Assembly: GCF_010389155.1 (NCBI RefSeq)
Contig: NC_057766.1
Location: 34,915,516-34,979,515 of the forward strand
Source: Erigeron canadensis
Taxonomy: Eukaryota > Streptophyta > Magnoliopsida > Asterales > Asteraceae
Reading direction: 5' to 3'
Length of the DNA stretch: 64,000 nucleotides
The number at the start of each line of letters is the position of its first letter. Within the stretch, counting starts at the first letter, position 1. Below the pieces are notes generated by a model. It had not been told where the DNA came from and did no database searches. It saw only the letters and a program-made list of their open reading frames with translations. Positions 1 through 10,559 of the stretch are shown here, piece by piece. Made by a program: the position numbers and the translations under genes.

Positions 1-90
1 CCCCCATCGCCGTTGCCGCCACCCCACCCGCCGCCACCGCCATCACCACCGCACCGCCGCATCGTGCTGGCATATGACTAGTATATGATT
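1..90. repeat. CCG/CAC-rich tract with Helitron-like 3' end
   Basis: The first 60 bases are a CCGCCACC-type GC-rich low-complexity tract. It is followed by a short segment that ends ATGACTAGTATA. A similar CCGCC-rich tract leading to a CTNGT end occurs at about 53,660-53,742. Plant Helitrons end in CTRR after a short hairpin, so this could be the 3' end of an element that starts left of the window. No 5' end is visible, so the call is tentative. Confidence 0.35.
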
Positions 91-524
91 GTTTAGGCGG
101 TGAGGAGTGAGGCGTTGCGCCGTTGCCTCCTCGTAGCACGTCCAAAAAGTGACGAGAACTCCCTCATAACATCCCGGGAATGCCCCCTACACCAACCCCG
201 GAAGCGTTATGGGTCAAAAATTGATTCCCTCCGTTCCCTTTTGCACGCCCCCTTCACTCCCACTTTTTCTTTAACCCGACACACTTGCAGTTTCCTTATT
301 TGTCTCTTTTTCTTACTTATACAATTAAGGGGTTATAGGCTCAAAACCCCTCACTTCAATGGGAAATCCCTTTGATGAAAGAGACTCCACATGACACCTT
401 CTCATGAGTTTAGAGAGTTATAAGGACCCCTTACTCCTACTAGCCTTACAATAGATGTGTGAGTACTGAAAAGCTAAAATCACCATATTTAATTATTTGA
501 TTTTGGTGAAAAAGACACATAATA
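91..524. other. intergenic, no supported gene
   Basis: An open frame of about 90 codons crosses 100-375, but it has no recognisable domain, and its long pyrimidine-rich runs read like non-coding repeat DNA. Similarity to the intron upstream of the kinase gene's exon 3 begins only near 525, which marks the left break of the duplicated fragment. Confidence 0.5.
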
Positions 525-632
525 AAGATGTGAGATGTCCCTATGTGATCTCACAAAACATGTACAGTACATAAATAATTAAAGTTATTCTTATCAAATG
601 GAGTAATGCAATCTGTTTTTGAATAAAAATAG

Positions 633-1751
633 ATTGATTTCAAATTCGAGTTCTTCGTTGGACCTATACCGAAGAATGCCGCTGTAGAAGCATCCAAGCA
701 ACTCAAAGCGACATGGGTGATTCTTGATAGGTAAATCAATCAATTAAATATTTTTACATAAAGATCTAATTCTATTATAATTATTATTAATTAGCAGTCA
801 CCATGAACTTAATGTTGTATATAGCACTTTATATGTTTTTAGTTAGCCTGGAGTTTTTTTCTCCAAATACTTATAACGGTCCAAGGTCAACATTTCGTTG
901 TCTAGGGTACGTGCAAGCATTACAAATAATGTTGCATTTGTTCACACTTTTAGTTAGCGTGAACAAATTAAAAATTTTGTCACGCTTTTATATGTGTAAA
1001 AATATATAGAACTAAAAGTGTGTAGAAATTTCTTCACACTAAAAAGTGTGTAGAATTAAAAGTTCACACTTTTTAGTGCGGACTCTTAAGTCTACACACT
1101 TTTAAGTGTGGAGAAATTTCTACACACTTTTAGTTCTATATATTTTTGCATACATAAAAGCGTGACAAATTTTTTAATTTGTTCACACTAACTAAAAGTG
1201 TGGACAAATACAATATTATTTGTAGTGAAGGCTTTACCATTATACGGTCCCTGATATCGCATACCGACTGAATGTTCGGAAAAAAAATTATATTAAGTAC
1301 GTACTCATTAAGTCAATTAAGTTTCAAATAAACAACATCTAAAACTTGTACACGTTAAGTCTATCATCAATTTAGTTTTAATACAAAAGCTATATATCAC
1401 CTAAGTAAAGATATGATCATATGGTTCCGACTTCCGAAGGCCGACTATATATATGATACTTATTTGTAACGTTCTCATATATGATCATCAATTAAAAAAA
1501 TGACCCTTGGTTCTCATAACTCATTATTTTTTTTAGAAAAATGAAGAAGCACAAAAATTATTTTCTAGAGAAGCTATCATGTGGGGTATCAGGTTTGAAA
1601 CGCAATGGGGAAATAATAAAAATAAGAGGACCGAAGATGTCAGCCAGGGTGTACAAACGAAAGCTATTGTATGGCAAAAGGTTACATGTGGACAACAAAT
1701 TTCAGAATAGGGAAAATGAAGATCTGTTTAGCACCAATTTCGATTCCTCAT
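633..1751 (+). pseudogene. partial duplicate of USP-kinase gene (exons 3 and 4 only)
   Basis: Two exons match exons 3 and 4 of the complete gene at 5607-8972. Exon 3' is 633-730 (98 nt, the same length as its counterpart) and encodes a segment containing VGPIPKNAAVEASK and TWVILDR; I count 24 of 33 residues identical. Exon 4' is 1537-1751 (215 nt against 218) and encodes the [16 protein letters not shown] and IIKIRGP blocks. Splice sites and phases are preserved (AG|A in, T|GTAAGT out), and both frames are open. Neither the start exons nor any kinase-domain exon is present on either side. The intron carries a CACTA-type MITE. This is most likely a broken tandem duplicate; another possibility is an assembly or rearrangement artefact that separated its other exons. 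Confidence 0.75.
918..1227. mobile_element. CACTA-type MITE (310 bp, largely palindromic)
   Basis: The right end is the reverse complement of CACTACAAATAATATTG and the left end is CATTACAAATAATGTTG, so the termini are inverted repeats of the CACTA class with one early mutation on the left. The direct triplet AAG flanks both sides (915-917 and 1228-1230), which is the 3-bp duplication expected for CACTA (En/Spm) elements. The interior folds on itself around blocks such as CACACTTTTAGT and GTGTGTAGAAATTTC. It lies in the intron of the partial kinase copy. A related, more decayed sequence lies at 46,070-46,430. Confidence 0.75.
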
Positions 1752-2380
1752 GTAAGTATTTCCATCCCTTCTCTAAGACCATTTTAAAACGTAACTGAAA
1801 GAGGTAGATGAAAGCTAAAGGTGAAAAGGGTGAAGATGTAGGTGATGAGCGAAGGTGAAGGGAGGAAAGTGATTATGATCACCTATCTAAAAAGACAAAA
1901 TGTGTGGTCCATTTTTACATATTGATTAAATGTATTGTGCTTTTAATTAAATAAAAGTGGGGACCAAATGATAGGTGAATGATTAAGGGAAAAAGTAGAA
2001 GTGAAAGAAATGAGAAGGTGATGCTGATTTGACAGAAAAAAATGTAGATGAAATAGTAAACGGTTACGAATGGTCTAATAAATATACACTCCGCGGTACA
2101 AGATTTTACATATATGCAACAATTTATTGTCTTATGTTGGCCTATGGGGTTTAGTGTATGTGTGAGCGTACGTATTTAACTCTAAAGGTTTTTAATGTGT
2201 GTATTGAAGTCTAAATTTTTTCATGATTGATATATCCAACCTAGCTAATAAAACAGGTAAACCTTTGATGATATATAACCGGTAACTTAATTAGTGTATG
2301 TTTGGTAAGGGGCTTTTACTAAAAATGAGAACTTAATGAAGCCCAAACCCCTTATTCCTCTTCAGATTTACTAACGACAG

Positions 2381-2643
2381 CATATGAAAGCATTGAGCAA
2401 GCACCATCTATTGGATGTATGGTTGGTAATAGAGGTAATTCTGAAATTGGTAGTGTCGATTTTAGTTATGATGCACCACCATCATACAATGACGTAGCTC
2501 CTCGAGATAGATCTCAAACATATGAGTATCCCAGGCACAGTGGTGTTCAGAATCATTTGAGAGATCTTACGAACACAAGCGACGCCAATCAAAGGAAAAA
2601 GAAGAAAATCACGACAATGATGGACAACAACATTCGGGTGTAA
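2381..2643 (+). other. unassigned open frame, possible gene or transposon fragment
   Basis: An open frame of at least 74 codons (M at 2419, with in-frame sequence upstream) ends in TAA. It is polar and rich in S, N and D, contains a VDFSYDAPPSYNDVAPRDRS stretch and ends with a basic QRKKKK run. Base composition is clearly less AT-rich than the flanks, so it may be real coding sequence. I do not recognise the family. It could be a terminal exon of a lost gene, or part of a transposon-borne protein. Confidence 0.3.
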
Positions 2644-3734
2644 AACCCCTCCTTTTCAGAAAATGTATTTTTATACTTATTATGAGCTATTTTATTTATT
2701 TTTTTATGAAGTGAATATGTGGAAAATTCATATAAGGATGTAATATTGTTACTTAAAAAACGACTTTGGTATGGATTGGAATAAAACTATAAAAGTGTCA
2801 ATTAGCCAAGTTGAAGGTGGACTCTTTCCCTTATGTTTTATTGGTTAAGATTCTTGATGGCTTTTTGAATTTTGAGGATTTAAGACGTCATTTGATTGAA
2901 AAGTTTATGAACCCTAGTTATTTTGATTATTTTGTATGTTGAATTTTGAGGAATTTTGACGTCATTTGATAGAGTCATAGAGGTCAACTACTACTCAACT
3001 ATGGCAATGGTGATTAATGGTTTTGAATTTTTGATCAACTTATTTGGGCTCACGTTCGGTGTTGGTGGGTTCTAGCTTTCCCCTTTCCCTATTTAGTGAA
3101 ATGGGCCTCTAACATGTCCAACTTACAGCTTACCAAGGCCTTATTAAGGTATCCGCTTAATCTACTTTGGAAGTTTGGATGATTTGGAGTTGGAGGATTA
3201 ATTCATGCCTCAAATAATGAAATCTCATATTATGATTAGAGGCGAATCGGTGATCATAATACATCGAGGGATCTAACAGGATTTCTAATGCTAAAAATAT
3301 TTATTAGTATCATCAAGGTTATATAATCACCGGCTAGTTCACCTGAATTTCTAGACTTTTTTCTATCGTCAACTCGACTTTGACCTACTATATTCAACAG
3401 AGTTTTATTTAAATTCATAAGGTTTATTTTATAGATTCAGTGATTTACAACATCTAATTATTCAATTCCATTGACAACGCAAACCATTGAGGTAATTTTA
3501 TTTATAAAACATGTATCTTTTAATAGATTTTCATACTTTTATTAATGTATGCAACAAATATTATATATACAAAAAAATTAACTCAAATTATATATCATGC
3601 ATGTAGCATGTTATACAACAAATTAATTATAAGGAGTGACATAGATTATGTTGAATTTTATATAACATAGTAATCAACAAATATTATATAGGGTATATTA
3701 TGTCAAATTGTGCATCACGCATTGACATCAAGAC
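2644..3734. other. intergenic, nothing recognised
   Basis: AT-rich sequence with no sustained open frame, no clear terminal repeats and no RNA gene that I could identify. Confidence 0.5.
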
Positions 3735-3926
3735 CAGAGGCGGTACCAGAAAAAAATTTTGAAGGGACAAATTTAGAAAACTTATGAAAAATAAATCTAA
3801 AAGGGAGCAAAATGTCAAAAACCTATATAAATTTTTTTAAAATCTATGAAAAATTTAAAAATACATGACAAAATTTAAATTTGGAGGGAGCATTGGACCT
3901 CCTTGTCCCCTTTAGTGCCGCCCCTG
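3735..3926. mobile_element. hAT-type MITE (192 bp)
   Basis: The element begins CAGAGGCGG and ends CCGCCCCTG, which are imperfect inverted termini of the CAGGGGCGG type common in plant hAT elements. The 8-bp sequence ATCAAGAC is directly repeated on each side (3727-3734 and 3927-3934). This is a perfect duplication of the length hAT transposases make. The interior is AT-rich with no coding capacity. Confidence 0.85.
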
Positions 3927-4652
3927 ATCAAGACCGGTCTATACTACAAACATATGACGATACCTAGATAACACAGTGGATCGCATCATAAACATTCCAA
4001 GAATAGCATACAACGACGTTAAAATTTGTGGAAAGTAGATAGAATATCTGTTGGCATATTCTAAGAATAAAAACTAGAGAGAATAATTTTGGGCTATTAT
4101 GATTAATTCGGTCTATGGAATTTATCTAACATAGAGAAAGTTCATATTTTAGGGAGTTACAAACCAGAATAATATAATACTATGAAATTAGTACAAAACT
4201 ATTTTGTCATCAATGCATATGCAAACTAGAGATGCCATAACATACAAACGGATCATAAAACAATATCAACCTCATCGCAAGTGTCAAGTAAAATCATATA
4301 TTGGGACAAGAAAAAAAAAATACTATCTTCGAAATCTTACATTTCCAAAGATGCAGTAAATAAGATGTGGTAAAAAATAATTATCACACTATTCATGTTT
4401 GCTTAAGCATTCAATGCATTTTCATCACTTTTTTTTTATGTAGTAGTATCTTATATTTATTTATTTTTTTTATTTTTTAAACAACGAGTTAGTAATTAGT
4501 AGTTATTAGTTAGCATTTGAGACAACACAGTGACAGTTATCGTCTCTTTGACTAGTTTATTTATATTACTTTTTATTATCAAATAATAAGATAGAATAAT
4601 TTAACAAACACATACATGTTCATTGATTGTAAAAAAATTGGCAAATGAACAA

Positions 4653-5186
4653 AAACAGGATATAAATTCAATCTCTGAGAGCGTTGAACATTTTTAGATG
4701 GAATCAATTTGGTGGTTCACCCTAAAATATTTAATCGGATACAATAAAAGATTAAATAATTTTATGTATGTTTGTGTTTAAGATAGAGAACCTGAGAGAA
4801 TAAGGGAAATGACCAAATGATAATATGTAAAAGAATAAATACGATCAAGGCCCATTAACTGCTTTTTATGCTGCAAATTTACTAGTAGCGTCGTAATCTC
4901 TAAAGGCGTTGAACACGTTTAGATTGAATCAATTCGGCGGTTCACCCAAAATATTCAATCGGATACAATCAGAGATTAAACACATATTTATTAAGTAAAA
5001 ACATTGTTGGGGATATATAGAAAAACGAACAAAAGCAGGATATAAATTTAATCTTTGAAGGCGTGAAATACTTTCAGATTACATCAATTCGCTAGTTCAC
5101 CCCAAAATATTTAATCAGATACAATCCATCAAAGATTAAATAATTTTCGGGATGTTTGTGTTTGAGATAGAGAACCAGAGAGAAAA
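4653..5186. repeat. three diverged direct repeats
   Basis: Three copies share blocks such as GGCGTTGAACA, TCAATTCGGCGGTTCACCC and AATCGGATACAAT. They lie at about 4653-4800, 4893-4987 and 5029-5186. The outer two also share the leading block ACAAAAACAGGATATAAAT and a trailing GTTTGTGTTTGAGATAGAGA block, so the middle copy looks truncated. No coding potential is seen. This may be the remains of one element broken by further insertions. Confidence 0.55.
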
Positions 5187-5606
5187 AGATCATCGACTAG
5201 AGGATAATACGCGTTCTGTCGTAACCTTTTTGGGCGTGCTACATGAGGCTAACGCGTCACTCCCCTTGCCCTAAGTATCTGTAGAACAAAAATGAAAGCG
5301 ATTAGCAAGAGAATACATAGTTCGCGTCATTAAAATCCACGAAATATCCATTCAAACAACAATTTGACTTTCGAAGTTTCATGTTCTTAGGAATCACCAA
5401 ACATGCATTACATGTATATATAGATACCAATACTCGTCTCTTTTCACTCCTATTTCTCATTGTCAAATTGGATACACAAAACATTAGTTGTACCTTATTT
5501 TCAGTACTTGTCATCCACCTATATATTATTCTGTATTATATAGTGGTGCATTGGGTACAAGTTGAGACATAACTTAATATTGGTGCTAGTTTATGTTCAA
5601 AATTAA

Positions 5607-8600
5607 ATGGAAGGTGAAACTATGAAAAATGACAATCAAAGGGTGGTGTTAGTTCATGATGCCTCTGGAGGGGTGAAAACCAATGCTGTGAGATGGATTT
5701 TGGAGGGATTCAAGTTGAAGGCTGGGGATATTTTTACCTTTCTTTCGGTTCTTCATCAAGTTCATCATCCAAGTAATAATTCTATTGAAATGTCTACTTT
5801 TACTGTATATATTCTGAGCAACTGTAAAATTCTTAATATCTTGGACTAAAATTTTCGTACATTTAACAATGTGGACTCATTTATAACGAAACGGGTCAGC
5901 TCAGCATATTTTATCCTGAATATGTAATGGACTATACGAATCTTGTTATATATATTTGTGATTGTAGTGGGAATCAAGATAAGAGTGGATAATTCCATGT
6001 TCGGGGGAACAAACCAAAAGATTATTGATGACGAAATTGCTTGGAAGAAGAAAGAGTACGATGATAATCTTGAACTTGTCCAAATATCAAAACTATATGA
6101 AATGCAAGAGGTATGTAATCAAGACAATTCTACTTTTCTTTAACTACAAAATGACCAAAATCTATCTATCTATATATATATATATATTCTGAATGACTAA
6201 AAAAACTAGTTACAAGGACCATATGTATTATTTATTTTGCTGTAAAGTCTTTTGAAAAATGTATTTTGCTGTAAAAATATGTGGTGTTATTGTATTGTAC
6301 GTGAAGTGTATAGTAGGATCCTTTTGCTACATACGGAGTATATGATGTCTCTATGTAATATGTAATCTCAGAAGCTACATATATATTGACATGAACGTAC
6401 ACACTTCAAATAATTTAAGTTATGCAACATTTTTCTTTTACAAAACAGATAGAATTCAAGATTGAGTTGGTCGTTGGACCTATACCTAAGGTTGCAGCCG
6501 TTGAAGCATCTAAGAAATGCAATCCGACATGGGTGATTCTTGATAGGTAGATCAACCAATGATGGTTTTTAATTAGTCAAATTCTATCAACTACAGTATT
6601 ATTTGTTTATACAATGAATATTTGTTTTGGTTTTCATTACTTGCGACATTTATTGATCCTTTAGGAGAATGAAGAGAGAAAGAAAGTATTTCCTAGAGAA
6701 GCTTTCTTGTGGGATATCAAGAATGAAAAGAAATGACGAAATAATTAAGATAAGAGGACCAAGGATATCGACTGTATCCCATACAAAGATATCATATGAC
6801 GAAATGTTACCAGTTGACCACGAATTTCACACTAGGGACAATCAAAATGACCAAGATCTGTTTAGCATCGAACTGTCCTCGTGTAAGTATGGTATTTCCA
6901 ATACACACAAATAATTTCCTACAATCCTAGCTACAATGTTGAATATAGATACAATATGTACACAACTTAATTTTTTTTTTTTATATATATCACCATAATA
7001 TACATTTCAGTTTAAACTATTTTATAAGTTTAGTATTTCTTATAGGATTTAAGGTAGAAGTATAAGCCAACGTAGTTTTTCCTTATACATAGATGTATGC
7101 CTGTATCGTAAACTTAATTTTTTATTGATCTGTAATTTTTTATCGATCTGTTTGCCCGACTAACTTTTAAAATTTATACATCGTACTTTTATGACTTATG
7201 ATAGGTCATAAGTGTACGAACAATGTACTAAATTTAAAAGTTAGCTGATCAAACATATATAAAAAAGAAATTTAGCCTTAAACCTTCTCTTTTAACCTAA
7301 GTACATTCTTTACTAGCTAGTGATAATAGGAATAGATGATAGCTTTTACTTAAACAATGAAATAACAGGTACAAGTTCTACGAGTACAAGAAATAGCGTT
7401 AGCGATGGCATATTAACACTAGGTAATAGTCAAGATGACAAGATAAAACAGTTGTCGACGCTCTTAGAAACAATTGAGAAAGAACACGAGAGTCCTTCTA
7501 CAGAAACTAGTCGTGAAAGTACTCAAACACCACGGATGTCAATAGAGAAAATACAATTTGATCAGAAGAAATGCACAACTTGTAATATCACAAGACCGAC
7601 GAAAGTGTGGCAAAGTAGAAACTTTTCTTATTCAGAGATTGTTGAAGCCACTAATCGGTTTTCATCTGAGAATCTGATCTATCGAGGAGAATACGAAGCT
7701 GTTTTTTCAGGGAAACTTAAAAGGAGTAAGTTAAATGTCATCGTTAAGCAACAAAAAGATATAAAGAAGTACAGTTCAGAGATGCAAGCACTTGAAAAAA
7801 CACGACACGAGAATGTGATCATGTTGTTAGGAATATGTGTTGAAAAAATCCCAGTATTGATGGTTTATGAGTACGCTTGCAATGGCTCACTCGATCAACA
7901 TTTGTCATGTAAGTAAGATCTTTATTAGGTATATATAAAAGTTTTACGTACCTTTACATTCTTATCGAGTTCTTGATGCATTTAAATGATAAACAGATCA
8001 AAACATTAGACCTTTAAGATGGGCACAAAGGATGGCAATTGCAATTGGTGTATCTAAGGGGTTACAACATTTGCATACTCACCACATAATCCATGGAGAT
8101 ATACGTCCGAAGAACATTTTATTGACACATGATTTTGAACCACTTGTAAGCCATCAAACTCGTCATCCATGATGCGTACATTTTATGAATGCATACGATA
8201 CACACTTGATGTTGTTATTTTCTTCACCTAATTAGATTGCAGGGTTTGGGCTAGCAAAGATGATAAACGAGAAACAAAACTCCTCGGACCACTATATAAT
8301 AGGTACATTTGGATATATGGCACCAGAGTATACACAAAGGGGGAAAGCAACTACGAAAACAGATGTTTATGCTTTTGGAGTGGTTATATTGGAGATTATA
8401 TCCGGTCGAAGTCCAACAGATACACGGCTAAAAGGACAAAGTTTATTACAATGGGTAAAGCTTATTTCATGCCTCAAATGACAAGAAGTCACATAACTTT
8501 TTCCATGTACAAATTTTATCATTAATTTGCAGGCTATTCCACTCATAAAAGAGAAGAGGTATTCTGAGTTGATTGATCCCGGAATTACATACGACAACGA

Positions 8601-8972
8601 GCAGCTGGTGAGCATTGTACAAATGGCATTAGAATGTCTATGCAAAGATTCAAATTTAAGATTATCCATGGACAAGGTAAAAATGTAAAAATGATATGAT
8701 GTACCATTGACTATTTGACTTGCATTTGATAATTGTAATCTGATAAACTTGTTGATGGTCTATTTTAGGTAGTGCAAACATTGGAACACATCAATGATGA
8801 GAAAACTAGCCATGAAGCCCACTCAGTAGATGAAATTGAGGAGGTCAACGAAAATGCAAAAAGTAACCATCAAAGTCAACGTGTTTTTGATGAGGAAGTC
8901 AACTTTAGCTTTGGAGGAATGACCCCTCTGCCCAAAGAAGCCAAACATTTTTACCAAGTAGAACAAATATAA
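5607..8972 (+). CDS. USP-domain receptor-like cytoplasmic (pseudo)kinase, 642 aa
   Basis: Nine exons: 5607-5772, 5968-6110, 6449-6546, 6665-6882, 7321-7908, 7997-8145, 8236-8454, 8533-8676 and 8769-8972. Phases are continuous and the sum is 1929 nt. Residues 1-180 form the adenine-nucleotide alpha-hydrolase/universal-stress fold ([36 protein letters not shown]). A Ser/Thr-rich linker follows, then a kinase domain from about residue 310 ([17 protein letters not shown]) to about 600. This order is that of the plant family annotated 'inactive protein kinase SELMODRAFT_444075-like'. The VAIK-type lysine is K351 and the alpha-C glutamate is probably E362. The glycine loop is degenerate ([12 protein letters not shown]), HRD is HGD (437-439) and DFG is GFG (457-459), so the metal-binding Asp is lost. 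The exon 7 acceptor is fixed by frame: the next AG would give an immediate stop. It is likely a signalling scaffold rather than an active kinase. Confidence 0.88.
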
Positions 8973-10050
8973 CTCTTTTTAGTTTTAACGTTTTATCAAC
9001 AACAATAATAAAAACAATAATGCTTCGGAGTATATGAAAGCAAATTAAGTGTGCAAGTATATTATTAGGCAAAATAGACAAAACTATTCACTCAATGTAT
9101 TCTCTTTTATATACTAGTACTTTTGCGGGTATTTACATGGTGTAACAAATGTATATATTTTGAAACTTTAGACTTCGAGTCTACTAACTCATGAAAATTT
9201 CATTAATGTAAAATTATTAGGATAAATCAATTTAAAATACAGTCCTAATTCAAATCTTAGGATATAGAACTTCGTTCTTAATTTGGTTTGTCGTAACTCG
9301 TAAGCTTTTAAGTTAGTATCTAATGATAAGTGAATAAATTACATGAAGTTGGTCCCAAAAAATGTTTGATGTTCCAAAAAAACATACAAAGTTAATGATT
9401 ACTTTAATTCTTAAGCAATCATCTTTCAACCACGCATCACTTTGTAAGGCCAACCATTCATTTCACTCGGCTATGAGTGTGTGTGGTTTGTAAGAATGGG
9501 ATGAAGGTATGAGTTCCTCTTCCATTGAAGGTGTTTGGTTTATGATTTCAAAGTGGATATCAAACCCTAGAAAATACCCATGCATCATGTTTACAATGTG
9601 ATTCTCATCAATGTTCAATATTAGTAATAAACTTAGGGGTTAACTAGTATGCTTCTAGTAGCATGCTTCCACCATAATTTTTAGGGGGGGAGAGATTTTA
9701 TATTCAAACATGTGATATGGGGTGAGTTTGTGAGTGAAAAACATGTTTCTTTCATTCTTCTAGCAGCATATTGGTTTTTCCCATAAACTTATATCTAAAA
9801 TAACTACAGAGTATTATCGATCACTTAGTAACATCTTCATTTTTATAAATTAATTCATATAATAATCATTAATTATACTGAGCCTTTAAATAAAACAGAT
9901 TACAAATGTAAACGAGTCAAAATCAACACAAAAGATATTATTTCTCTTCTCTTCATCAAGATTAGAGGACTTTTTTTTTCCGTTGCTAGTCTTTCAACCA
10001 AGTATTTATGCATTTTAAGTGAACGAGCTATGATCTTGTAAAATACTTAG
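8973..10050. other. intergenic, 3' flank of the kinase gene
   Basis: AT-rich non-coding DNA. Short runs such as ACAATAATAAAAACAATAATG after the stop could serve as polyadenylation signals for the kinase gene. I see no gene or clear repeat. Confidence 0.5.
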
Positions 10051-10321
10051 GTCGCATTTGGTTTACAGAATTTGATAAAAATTGATGAAATTGGAATTGA
10101 ATTTCATTCCTTGGTGCGTTTGGTTGTTCAAAGAAGGGTGAATCTCATTCCGTAGGAATGTAAACATTCTATCATTTGATGGAATGTCAGGAATTTCATT
10201 CCTTCCATCACTTGAATTTTCAAAAAATCAAAAATATTCCGTATCAAATTTCATTTCTTTGAATTCCAATTTCTTTGAAAGATTCAATTGATTCTAAAAA
10301 TATTCTGTGAACCAAACGCAC
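10051..10321. mobile_element. putative MITE with CGTTTGGTT-type termini
   Basis: The left end reads GTCGCATTTGGTTTACAGAAT and the right end is the inverse of GTGCGTTTGGTTCACAGAAT, giving terminal inverted repeats of about 20 bp, or more with mismatches. An internal GGTGCGTTTGGTT near 10,115 suggests a second, nested end. No convincing target duplication was seen, so the superfamily is unassigned; PIF/Tourist or hAT are possible. It lies about 240 bp upstream of the TIC100 start, so it may affect that promoter. Confidence 0.45.
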
Positions 10322-10449
10322 TTCTTTTTTTTTTTTCCGGAAATTTGTAGGGTATATATGTACTTTTAGAAGTTTTCTTTCTTTACTTTTACTCTTTTAG
10401 TAGTCTCATCTTTTAACAACATTTCAAGATTGGTCCTTCCACTTTGTAG

Positions 10450-10559
10450 ATATCCCAATATATATCTAACCAGCATTTCCCACCCTCCTCTTGCACTCTC
10501 ACACCTTATCTTTCTCCTTCTTCCCCCCAACAACACCAACACTCACACACAAAAAAAAA
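10450..10559 (+). promoter_or_regulatory. probable TIC100 core promoter and 5' leader
   Basis: A CCCAATATATATCTAACC segment near 10,452-10,470 is a plausible TATA region. It is followed by a C/T- and CA-rich leader with no ATG up to the start codon at 10,560. A frame continues upstream without a stop, but only non-ATG codons could start it, so 10,560 is preferred. Confidence 0.4.

Noticed and set aside
8367..8675. 102-codon minus-strand frame
   Set aside because: It overlaps kinase exons 7 and 8 in antisense; the plus-strand conservation explains it.
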